The notes beneath the pieces were generated by a model, which saw nothing but the letters and a program-made list of their open reading frames with translations, was not told the origin of the DNA and made no database searches. A stretch of 64,000 bases of DNA from Ficedula albicollis (Eukaryota > Chordata > Aves > Passeriformes > Muscicapidae), in the NCBI RefSeq assembly GCF_000247815.1, contig NC_021677.1, forward strand, positions 12,905,661 to 12,969,660, in the 5' to 3' direction. Of this stretch, positions 28,501 to 41,730 are shown one piece after another. Every line of letters begins with the position of its first letter. Positions within the stretch are counted from its first letter, which is position 1. A program made the translations under genes and the position numbers.

Positions 28501-30881
28501 TTTATTCAGTGATGATATTTCCTTGCCATTTCAGCGTACCCATTTCCAACTTAATTGGGTTGTACTTTAAAAAAAAGCAACAAAAAACCCCAGCAGTACT
28601 TCAAGCAGTATGAAGCACTTGGCACATTTCATTGGAATCTGTTTTGTACTTTTGTTCTCTATCTTCCACTGAAATATTTACTGTAAACACAGAGCATATT
28701 CAATCCGAAAAACCACATTTGTCTCTTATTTCACTCTGAAAAGGAAACAGCATCTCAACTCTCACGTCTACAGTTCTGAAGGACGATTTATGTTGTTCCA
28801 TCAAAACAGTGGAAAAATAATGGGGGTGTGAGGTCAGTTAGGAAACTGTTCCAGCTGATGCTTTATGTGATATTTATGTTAAACACAGGGAAGAGTAAGT
28901 TTAAGAAGCTGAAGAGCTCAGTTACTGTGTTTCACTGAGTTATAATCTGATTTGGAAGAAATGTTGCTTTTCATTAGTTAGTAAACTATTCTGCTGAGAC
29001 AAATGATTCCATGCTTTATGTTTCAGTTCAAAAAAGATGTTCTAGTCTGGCTCTTTCACTAATTTTACTTGCTGTCTTCCAATAAGTTTAGTTAAAATTA
29101 TTCTTGAGGGAAAAGGGGAATTTTGGACAACAGTGGCAAGTCACAGGGAAGTAGGAAATAATTTTTTTATATCCCAGCCTGTGATTCCTCAGGACTGTAA
29201 TCTATATTCACATTGAACAGCAACATGGATCTCATTTCATCTTTATTGAATGCATGCATTAGACTTCATACTCCCTTCTCCATCACTCGCACAAAAGTCA
29301 TTTGTTTTGGTAAAGTCCAGTACACCATCATATAACTGCACAGAGGTGGTTTACTTTAAACTTCAACATGGATAGAACATGGTGAAGTGGACTTAGCAAA
29401 AAAATAGGAATTGGAAACAATCCTTTCAAAAAATGGTGACATTCTCATGGTGTTCATAATCACACTGTTGGATATACAAGAAAGATGTTACATTTAGGTT
29501 GCAGCAGTTTAGTTTTTAATAGCTTTCAAAAGTATATATATTTTTAATAGAAATATCACTCTTTGGGTAGGCACTTTTAGAAGTTTCTTAAATCCATCCT
29601 CCATATTCACTCCCATTTAGCCATCACATATAACGTGTAAAATGCTACTGCTTAATACTGTTTTGAATTAGCAAACAATTCTCAAATTGTTCAGACTGCT
29701 GTTTTGGCATTTCTTTAGCATTTCTTGTCCACATGTGATTTGGTATGTCAATCTGCTTTGGAAGACGTAAGCTAGAATTTCATTCCCCCAATCTGAATAT
29801 AATTTGTGATGTTCTGTATAAATTCAGGTTTCTATTTAGAGTCCTATGTGCAATTTCGATGGGAGACTATTAGTAAACAATTTCCCTTAGACTGAAGAAT
29901 AAAAAAACAATGTCATAACTATAGACTGGAAGGCTGTTTCAAGATATCAAAACCACTTCTATTTACTGATTGAAGAAAGAGCCCACATTGTTGCAGGCTG
30001 TACCACAAAATAATTGACTGCAACAGGAGTTCTGCATCCCAAGCCAAAAATGAGGGCACATAATCGACGTCAAGGTCAATTATCTGGTAGTGAAGTACCC
30101 AACAAAAGGAGACTATTGTGATTAGAGAAATAAGCAGAACATTGTGAATTTGGAAAGGCTGGCACTGAAGACAGCTTTTAGACTCTTTGTAAATCACCAG
30201 AAACATTGTGTTAGAGCACTGAGCATCACAGATTAATTCATAAAAAAAACACAAACAGAAGAGAGAAATCAGTTATGGTGCAGTTGTTTCACTGGACTTT
30301 TGTTATCTTTAGCTCATAGATGTTTCACAGCCCTGCTTTCTCTGCTGAACACTAGAGGAAATACCGCTAGAAACACACTCAATGTTCTTAAAACTGTGCC
30401 AGGATCTTTTTGGGCCATATATTTTGAGTTATAAATCTACCCAGTCTATCTATGCACTACTCGAAAGAGTCTTTCTAAAACTTATTTTTTTAAAAATATT
30501 TTTTACACACTTCTATATATAGCAAAATTCCTAGTAGCTTCATACCATGATATCATTCATTCATATGTGTTCCTCATGCAACTCCTTTTACTCCTCTCCC
30601 TTTTCCCCCTCTCCTGACTCCTTATTCTACACAGGAATAATCCTTTGTGCTTTTCTCTTTGTTCTTTTCTTAATTTTGGAAATTATGCTGGAGTAATTAC
30701 TAACCCAGAATGGATTAGCTTACTAAAAACTCACAAAAGACATGATTCAAACCTTTCAGGCTAATGGGAAACGACTTCTTTTGAATTTAAATAAGTCCAA
30801 AATCAGTCTTATGATCAGCATTCAGTGGCAAGCTGATAGCTCCATATTCCATCTTATGTTTTTAATAAGGTCTTACCGGTT

Positions 30882-31013
30882 CAAATCCTTTCCTCCCAAA
30901 TGACATTGGTCAGAGACTTAGACTTAAACAGATAAGTCCATTTGGTTTCAAGCCCTTTCCTCCCAAATGACATTGGTCAGTGACTTAAACAGATAAGTCC
31001 ATTTGGTTTCAAG
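30882..31013. repeat. Tandem duplication, 65-67 bp unit
   Basis: TTTCCTCCCAAATGACATTG and CAGATAAGTCCATTTGGTTT occur twice in succession with small differences. The array lies about 45 bp beyond the 5' splice site of the second HMG-box exon, inside the intron. Confidence 0.92.
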
Positions 31014-31056
31014 CAGCGTGCTCTGTCTTGGAAAACAATTGCAACAACTGTACTCA

Positions 31057-31290
<234 letters not shown>

Positions 31291-33525
31291 TTAGTGAGTG
31301 CTCAAGTGAAGCGGGTTTAGCTTTGCACACACACAGTTCAACGCGCCTTCTCGCCATAATAAATTTTAATTAAGTTTGTTAAATAAACTGACTTAAATTT
31401 TCATCAGTCTGCACATATATTGGCTTGCACAACCTGAGACACCTTAAAAGAACCCTGGCTTTCACATATTGCTGCAGACCAAGCATATGTAAATCTTTAT
31501 TAAATAGGGTGCACTTAAAATCAATAGTTAAGTCTCAAAATCTCAGCCTTGTGCTGCAAAACAGACTACTCAATTTTTTACAATAAGAGCATTAATCTGT
31601 GAGTAATTCCATACCTCTGTAATACCACGCACAGTATGATGGTTAAGGAAAGTCTGCAGCCATACTCTCACTGTTAAAAGCCTAACACATTGCCTAGGGA
31701 CACAGGCTTCTTTGATATTTTTATGAGAATTTGGTTTATACACTCCTGCTAATTGATATTAATAACTTGCTATGTAGCAGGAAAAAAAGTATCAAACCTT
31801 ATAGATTCAGCAAAATCATGAACAATCTCTTGCTGTATGGGTGCCTTAAATTTACTGAATTTCTGATATAAGCTCGGCATAATACTGACACCTATTTTAA
31901 ATCCTATTATGCATATCATTTTCTGGCCAGATATAATAAGCACACAGAACTGAACAGAGAAAGCTACATTTTACAAACTCACATTGGAAAGAAAAAAAGT
32001 AAAACAGAAAGCACACTGTATCTATATACACCACTTCAGGTACTGTAAACTCTCATGGAAAGCTGCACCAATAAAAAAGTTAAAAAATTAATGCGGTGTA
32101 CACAGGAAAAGGCAAAAGTATTCAGATCTCTTGTATTGTTTGTAAGAAGCTATCTAAACACTTGAATGGAGACAGGAATAAGAAATGCAGAAAATAGCTT
32201 TTTGGTGTCTTTTAGATGAATAAAACGATTACAGCTGTGGTAAACGTGGGTGGAAGCTATTCTTTTACCAACATTTTTCATACATCAACAAATGGAGAAG
32301 TTGTATAAATATTATCCGTGGCCAGCAATATTCTGTGTCAGTTCTAATATTTCAGTCTCTTTTCTCATTGTCCTGGAAAAGTTGCACAGATATTATATGG
32401 ACATAGACTTATTTGTGGCAGAGCAGATACTGACAGGTTAATTCCATGGTTAACAAACACTCAATTGCTGGCACTTCTGAAATATTTATGCTGGAAGTTT
32501 ACATTTTAATGAATACAGTTACTATGCTCCTAATAGTTTTTTTCACAGAATGCACACAAATAATATAGATTCCCTACAGCTGCCAACACTGAAACAGTGA
32601 AGGTTTTATACAAAACTGAAAGGCTATTCATATAACTTACTTATTTGGTAGACAAAAATATGAGAACTACTAAGAAAGATTTTGGAAGTTTTAGGACAAA
32701 GTAACATTTATTTCACCGTATTCTTGCTTCTGATTGAACTAACATGCAACAAACTTTGCTAAGAATGTATTTGAACTCATAGTTTACAATAAAATGATTA
32801 CAGAAGAAACTTGATTTTTACTTTTATTTATTATGAGCTACATTTGGAATCTGTCTTTCACTTCAAAGACTCAAAAAGCAAATATAGGTTTTAACATTTC
32901 ACCACTCATTCTCACGTATGTTTCTAATTCTCTAGAGGGGTCTTAAAAAGCAAATCAAAATTTCTCAAAAATGAGTCCATTTATTTGCACAGTGGCAAAA
33001 TAAAACCCATGGACTATTCCCCAATTGTCCCAATCTTTGCAAATTAAATATTAACTACAGTGTTTTTTACCTAAGCAATATTTTAATTGCATGCTCCTTG
33101 TAGTTAGCTTTTAGAACATTGCAATGTCTTGAAGCAAACATCATTTTGGATATGGGGTTTGCATGTACAGGTCTTTTGAACTGTTCCAGTTTTCTTTCAT
33201 TGACATCACACTGTCTGACATAAACCTCTGATTTTGGTTTTGTACATTTTTATCCCAGTATTTGCTCTAGCAAGTCCCATTTTGCATTCAGGTGATCTGT
33301 AGTTCAGGTGCATTCTAATGGGACCTTGCAATTATTGGGATTTTATTGGGACACACTCTTGCAACATTTCGCAAAACACTCCTTTTCAATGCCACTAAGT
33401 TTTAAAGCAACTTGTGACTGCTGTTAAGAATAAAAAGTATTAGGGAAGGGGCAGAAAGGGAAAATAAAGGGAATGAATGTGAAAAAAAGACATGAATCTT
33501 CATTTGTTTGTTTCAGTAATTCCAA

Positions 33526-33600
33526 TTTTGGTGACCACCTCCCAGGGGAAAAAAAAAAAAAATTTGGTGAACACCTCCCAGGGAAAAAAAAAAAAAAAAA
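33526..33600. repeat. Tandem duplication, 37-bp unit with A-tails
   Basis: TTTGGTGA(C/A)CACCTCCCAGG followed by 14-18 A occurs at 33526-33562 and 33563-33600. Confidence 0.92.
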
Positions 33601-33620
33601 GTCCTAAAATTAGAGAAGTT

Positions 33621-34203
<583 letters not shown>

Positions 34204-34215
34204 TTAGCCTCTTTT

Positions 34216-34260
34216 GCTCTCTCTCTCTCTGCTGCCAGATCTGTGAGAGACAGAGAGAGA
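34216..34260. repeat. TC/GA inverted repeat near the HMG exon acceptor
   Basis: A CT-dinucleotide run is followed after a short spacer (GCTGCCAGATCTG) by GAGAGACAGAGAGAGA, so the two can pair as a hairpin. On the SOX6 strand the right arm reads as a strong pyrimidine tract ending in CACAG, a cryptic splice acceptor. Using it would bring in an early stop. Confidence 0.7.
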
Positions 34261-37200
34261 TGGGCCAGCCAGGGCTCTCAGTGTAACTGGCCAGCCTTGC
34301 CCATCTGAGATGACCCAACATCAAAGTGAAGAAACAAATTTTACTGGAGTTTCTCCAATTAAGACATAGAGATTTGATAACATTTCCATTTGGGGCTTTA
34401 CACTCTCTGAATGCTCAACAAAACTCACATAAAACTTACATTTGAAAATCCAAATGATGTAGGCCTGTTGACACCAGCCATTGACAATGACTTTGCTGCT
34501 TGAGCATTTCACAAAACTATTTATTTATTTTATTTTATTGTGCCAAATATTTCATAAAATTAATTATACAGTGCACCAGGTACTTGCTGCCATTTGTATG
34601 GATCAGATTGCATTTGGAGCTGAACATTTTAAAGTTGCATCTGCTTTGGTGGAACTTTAGATGTGCTTCGGAGCATTCAAACCACGTGTATGTACTAAAA
34701 CTGTCTGACTCCAACAGGCACATTACAGCACACTGGAGCCCCCAGAGTGGGAGACAAGCACTCCAGCTCCATGCCTGCAGTGTATCCCAGGGTCCTGTCT
34801 TTATCTGCCATCAATTCAGCTTGTACATGCCAACCCTAACCAGGTTTTTGAATGCATCCAGCCCTGTTTCTGGATCACAAACAGCAAAGCCTCATGGGGC
34901 TTTAGAGATCACAGAGCTGAGGTGTAGAACCAATCACTGCGGGAGAAACAGATCACCAAGGCATGCCTTGACTGGGAAAAACTTCTGTAATTGTGAGGAT
35001 AACATATGTTTTTAGAGTTATACCTTAGCTATAAAGAAAACAAAAAGGGTTTACAGTGGGAGAGTGACAGTCTTAGACCTCATCAGACTGGTCACATAAT
35101 TTAATACCTTAAAAAGGCAAGATACTTGACAACAAATTAGCACAGCAATAGCCCCCCCCCCCGGTTTTTTATAAACTATTACAGCTACCAACATGAATTT
35201 ATATGCCAAATAATATAGGATTAATTCTTTAAAGTAAGTAAAACAAAACACTGCAGTTCTACTGAATCCAGGCACAAGTTTTTAGTTGTGCAAGAATCAA
35301 TTTTCCTAATTCAGAGTGAAAGCATTATATAGGTATACCTTTTTAAAAATTCTATATAAGGAACACATTTGCATGAAAAAGGGGCCCTAAAATAGAGGAT
35401 GCATAACTAATACACTACCTTTTTGCCACCAGGTCCACAGTACATTAATTTCATTTAAAACGCACTGACCATTCAGGATAAATTGATTTTGCTTTATATG
35501 GTGTTGACAGCCATGTTTATTGTGCAGTGAAATGTAGTGTAGTTTCAAGCTGACTATATCCATCAACACAGGGCAATACGCTGACTACTGGGCCAGATGA
35601 AGACATACATTACCCTGAGAGCAAAACACTCATTCCCATACAGCAGTGTCTTCTCCTGAGGATCACCCTGGTAATTTATGATGCCTCCAACGCCATTACT
35701 TTGCAACCCACACCAATTCGGCAATTTGTACACTAACATGCGTGCACATAAAAGAAGGTTTGTGGAAAATGTGAGCTGCAAAACTGTTTCAACACTGTTC
35801 TAAGTTAAGCACAGTGCCACAGGTGTTCTGCATTTACAGGAGGCTGCAGTCAGCTCTTTACTGCAAAAAGGAAGAGTGGTTTTGCAGAGTGACCTGCAGG
35901 TAGGACCAGCTGAGGGGGGTGAATGGTTGATGAGGCTCTGTCCATTGTTGCCAGAAGCCTTGGACCACAAGCTTATCAAAGATACCGTATTTTGGGAGAG
36001 GATGCATTTATTTAGATTTCATTTATTGTATTCGCAAAAAGTTGCAAATATAGTTAAGTCGGAAATATTTATTGAGACAAAGAGCTGTGCAATTTGAAAA
36101 AAGTCAAACATAGCATGTAACAGTTGTCCTATCCTTTAAGATAATGTAATAAAATATGTTGCTAGTATTTTGGCAATCAGAAAGCTGGTGACAAAAAAAA
36201 ATAATTATAATTTATGCAAAAGTTATAATTTGATATTCAACTGCTCTACTCACAGCAGAGGAAAGACCTACTTGAATCCATAAGATGTCTTTGCACCTAT
36301 TACTTTCCCAAAGACACTTATTCACTACAGCTAAGGAAGAGTTTGTCTTTAGCCCTTTCTAACACAATTTTGGACTCTTCAATCAAGGTAAAGAGTAGTT
36401 TTACTGTGAGCAAGATTATAGGTGGCTTTTTAATCTGGATATAATCTAGACAGAATGAAAATAAACAAAGAAAAAAAGAAAGGTAAAAAATAAACAGGGC
36501 ATAAATCCACCATAAATTATCTGTTTTCATAGAAAGGTTATGTTAGAAAACAATTCTCTTTTGGAACAATAAATTACAACCATCCCAAGAAGGTCAACTC
36601 TGGCTGCATCCACTTTCTACAAGTCCACACTTGAAGGACTTGAAAAAGCAGCCAAAGAGTTGATGTTCTTTGAGCTTGATCTCTGGGGAAATATTTGCAA
36701 GCTGACCTATAGGCCATTGCAAAAGCATTTGAAAAATGAATTTCTGCAAATGACTAAAGCAATATAATCGTCATGCTCTTCTGTCTCAGAACCACAGAAT
36801 TATATTCAGCATATAAAACATTACAATAAAACAGTCCTTGTAGCATGGGATTCTATGGGGGAAGTCAGAAGGTCTCAGTACATTTTTAAATTAGAAATGA
36901 GGTGCTAATGACACAAATACACATATGCTCAGTGAGATTGTACAAGTTGAAACACATAAGAACAAGCCTTCAAGCTGGTTGTTCTTAGGTACTTCATCCT
37001 GTCAAGCAGATACTTTGACTTTATTGTGCCCCATAAAAACAATTTCAACAGATTTAACATTGTGATAATTATTGTGATAATTATAGCTAGTACTGACAAA
37101 GGCTCAAAGACACCCAACATTTTTAAAGAAAATGTGTATGCAAGTGCAAAGAAGTAGGTGTTCTAAATCTTTCTGACAATATTTTTAGGAACTTCTAATA

Positions 37201-39299
37201 ACTAATAAACCTAAATTAAGAGACAAAATGGAAATGTACTACCAGTGAAGGGCAAGACAAGAGAAGGAATTGGTAATTGGCTCTCTGTGGCAACTAATAC
37301 TCTATCTGCCAGTTACTGTTCGTACTGCAATCACAGGAGGAGGGATTTTCAGAATTAAGAGCCTGGCCAGAATTTATACTTATTGCAAAAGCAGTACAGT
37401 TTGGCTGCCCTAGTGGCTGAGTTGGAAAGAACTCTATATTTTGGCCTAAAGACGGGGCTGTCCTCAAAGTGACACTTTTAGCCCCTGAATGTGCTCACTG
37501 CCTTACTTCCTAGATCCTTAGCATTTGCTCAACTTGTCATAACTTTGATGATTTAAAAGTAAAATCAGATTAAAGAAGAGTGATCTTTTTGGGGGGATAT
37601 ATGGCAGGCAACCCTGCCTGTGAAAGCTGGATTCCATAGTGCTCTAGAGGTAATAATGAGGCAAAGAACGCCACAGAATAAATCTGAAAGTGCTGCAGCT
37701 GCAAGAAATAATTTCCAACAGTATTTTCATTTCTAAAGAGGTCTCTAATCAGAGAACATTAGAAAGATCAAAGAATCTGACCATCAAGAAAGATAACCAT
37801 CCTCATGTGAAATAAATGTTAAGAAACATAAAATAAGAATTGTTGCATTGTTTATTTATTTATTCCTGCCTTTATCAGAGTTTCTTACATTCACTAATGA
37901 AATGAATTTTAGGACAGGCATCATCCCTCAGCATGCTTCCTGGAATTTTGGCCACATTAAGGTTAATCATCCTGTCTTTACTGGGATGTGGGTTTACCTT
38001 ACCTTTTGCACATCATCTACAACAAAACCTAAGATTGGGCCTCTACGTGTTAGCAGAAAACAAACAATAATAGATGGGATAGAGAGGAGCAAAAGAAGGC
38101 TGAGAAAAAGATGAGGAAAAGAGAGAAAAGAAGTGATGGCAAAAAGAAAGAGATTTTTATCAGTCACCCTGTTATTCCTTAATCACCCTTCACACTACGG
38201 CCATTGATTCATGTTTGAAGTGATGCATTTCCCCTGACCTCCCCCCAGATAATGAATCTGGCTAATCTAGAGCATATACTGCAGACCTTCTTCCATGGAA
38301 ACACACACCAGGCCAGGATACACAGAAATAAAGACAATCTTTCTAGGTCCCTGGTATGACAATGACTGGTTAGTAGTAAAGCTCCTATCATCAGTAATTC
38401 ATTAAGCTGAGGTGACATATTTGCCTAGTTTGGAAAACACTGATTGCGACCTCCAAAATATCTCGACTTGCCTGTGGTAATGCAACTAGCACTGCAGAGA
38501 CCAGAACCTGATAAGGATGCAAACAGGAGTCACTGTGTTACTGCAAGGGATGGGTTACTCACAAACATGGACATGCCATGAAAAACAGGGAGAATGAAAA
38601 ACCGTCTTGGCAGTCCCCTGTGCTGCTCTTAACCTGATTTTGTACAGACAAATGCTGCCTTTATGAAACATATAGCGGTATTTAAAATCAAACAGGAAAA
38701 GACAAATATGGAAAGAACAGAGTGGAAAGAGCAACTTTGTCAAGCCCAGAACACAAGAGTAGTCATTTAACTAATATTTTGGGTTATCAGTTTTAGAGAA
38801 CGTTACAAGAATTACTGCTACTTCACTGTAATCTCAGCAACATGTAGCAGTTGTAGAGTAGCATTTATCTATTTTGCACTTTGCCTGCCTCTTATTTCTT
38901 CATCTCCAACACCATTCAGATATTCTCATTCTTTATACAATCAGCAAGAGAGGCAACATAAAGGGATACCCCATGAACTACTGTCTTTTCTGGCATGTCT
39001 TGTCATCACTGGCAAAATACCCACTTGGAAACATGGCTAGGTTTGGAACAGGGGTGACACAAATGTTCTGTTTGTCAGGCGGCTTTTGTTCCAAAGAAAT
39101 ATTATTCAGCTGCAATGTGAGCATTGAACATTTCTCACAGGCTGCATGTCAGTGAATGAATGGGGGGCAAAACTGGGAAAGCCACTAGCAATTCATGAAA
39201 TATTGCAATATTTAAATGGCCTCTAAATTTTTTCACCCTCAAGGGCTCTGAAATGCACTAAGTAGATAGTAAGAGGTGGGAATATACTGTAGCACAGGT

Positions 39300-41730
39300 T
39301 AGCTACATCTAAGCAACACTTCTCTTTTCCCTGCTAAGAGACTCCATTCTCTTTAAAACATCAACAAGAAGAACCAACCGGGAATTCCCTAAGGTCAGCT
39401 CTGAGGAAACATAAACCTCTAATTCAATAACTCCGCTACTGCACTGAAAAAGGCCTTATTATTGCAACATCCATATGGAGTCAATTGGACATTAATGACT
39501 AATCAATCCCTCCCCTTTCTATTCTACTTATAGTGTCACAAGCCATGTTTAGATTAGCCCATTTCCTGCTTAGGATCGCTCAAGATGTCTTTTGTTCTTT
39601 CAGGGCTGGCCTGATGGAGGCAGCTTAAACAAACACACGACCCAAGTGGTGCAGGAGTTATAAACTGCCATATGTGAATGAACAAAGGGGCCATACTAAA
39701 GCCTTTTGTGGTATTTGTTAATGTTTTTCATCTGAGTTTAAAAAGACCTAATGACTTTGTGGTGAGCTGATGCATGTGGCTCGTGGCTTTGCAAAATGAA
39801 GGAAATTCTAGCCAGTTATATATCAGCATATATTTTCCAGAGTGCCTTGTTTTCAGTTTTGGTGGCAGCAAGTTTACTTTTTTTAGTACATTTGTTTTAC
39901 ATATGCAAGCAAAATACTTAATCTCAATTAAAACACAGCACCAGTTTTCACAGCCATACTCACAACCTGCATATACATCTTTCCCCATTTGAAAGTCTAA
40001 AGCTAAAATTAAGAGCGGAATATCTGCTGCGTGTGAAATCAAAGCAACTGTTCTCAGCTCCACCAGTTTGCTCACCAGTGTTTAAAGCTGAATTGTTTGC
40101 TGTGCCCTAATAAATACCAAAACAATAATTCCAAATAAGCTGCTAGCACATCCATGCTCCACAGCCAGCCGTGCCCAAATCTGTGCTGTTCAAATGTATT
40201 AAAACTGCTAAATGCAGCTACTTGCTTGATGGCTTACACAAACAGTTTAGATTTCTTGACCACATTCTATGGCAAAGCTAACCCTCATGGAAACTTGGCA
40301 TGGATTATAGCTAAAACAATAGAATGATGCTTTAAATTACATGGGATATTAACTGAATTAATTAGGGTTTGACTTTAGCTCCTGGTGGCTGACATAGTGA
40401 CACATGTGCTCTAATATAAGAGTTACTCTCTGAAGATCCATGAAACAACTATAGAGAAATTGGGATGAAGAAGCAGCCTCTACTATAAATTTGGGGAGGT
40501 GTTTAAGTGTCATCGTATTTTTCAATCATGTGCCACTTGCAGACTTCAAGACCCTTCACAGATAATTAATTAAATGCTAATAACCCCATTCTGACATTAA
40601 TGTTATTGATAGAAGAAAAATATGAGTCATATTTAAGTTGAAAGTTTTTCAGCCTAAGTAATGATGCCAGAAGTAAAGGATTGCCAGTCATCAGATCTAA
40701 CAACAATCTACATTATACAATCCACAAATATTGTTGTTGTTTCCCTTTGATGTTTTATTTTATACTCAGTTGAGGAAAATAAAGGCCCACAGGAAGGAAA
40801 ATCATGGATGAAACAGTCCAGTCCAAGAGAAAAAATGCTAACAATTATTGTTAGGTATCTGACAAGATCTATGGATTTGATTTTATTTTTCAGAAAAAAC
40901 AGCTGGTCTACCAGCTAAGCAATTACTGTTACTATATTAATCACATTCAAAGTCAAAGCAATACAAAGAAGAATGCACTAATCTATTTTACATTAAAATG
41001 TTTCCATAAAAGTAACAGCCTTACTGCCAGTGTAGCTGTTATTCACACCATTTCAAATTTCTCATGACATGAGTGTCACCTAGAACATCCAGAAAACACA
41101 ACATTAATTTAAAACACAGGGCCTAATTCTGCAGTCTTCAGTCATGACTAAAAGCCTTTCTGTTGAAAAAAGTCCTGTTTGAACTAGGGCCATAGTCATC
41201 CATTCATACTTCAGTCAATGCTTTGTTTTGTTTTAAGATGGAGAAATGACAGACAGGAATTAAGGACAGAGAAAGAAGGCAGCCTGACTTCATATTTGAT
41301 GGATGCATTGTTCAAGGTGTGGCTGAACACTGTTCATTGCTTGCTCACATGTTCTTTGCCAAAACAATGATTTTTAAAAGCCTAAGTACAATGTAGTTTG
41401 TAAAAGGGAATTATGTTCAACAATGGGAGAGGGTTTTACAAAACCACCTCCCTCAAATTACGTGACATTAAGAAATACAGAATACTTAGCAAAACATTTT
41501 AAAATGTGTTGCAGCCACTGCTTGAGTGACCCATTTCCTGCATTCAGTCTCCAATAATTTGTCACTTTCTGAATGATGCAACATCATTCTTTGTATCAAT
41601 ATAACTAATTCCTTCCATCCAGGGCTGGCTGTTTTCACTTGTCATATCAGTAATTAGCAAGGAACTGGGTCTAGGATATGCATATGCCATTTTTTGTGCC
41701 TTTCACAAGGGGTGCTGATATTACAGCAAC
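39300..41730. promoter_or_regulatory. Possible conserved noncoding cluster in SOX6 intron
   Basis: Several stretches have mixed composition without repeats and carry recognisable transcription-factor motifs: a FOX-type TAAACAAACA (39626-39635), a SOX-type AACAAAGG (39681-39688), TAATTAAT/AATTAATTAGG motifs near 40355-40570 and CAGTAATTAGC near 41650. SOX6 introns in vertebrates are known to hold many enhancers. No alignment was possible, so this is inference only. Confidence 0.25.

Noticed and set aside
34500..35015. 171-residue plus-strand frame in the SOX6 intron
   Set aside because: No recognisable domain, antisense within an intron, no splice support.
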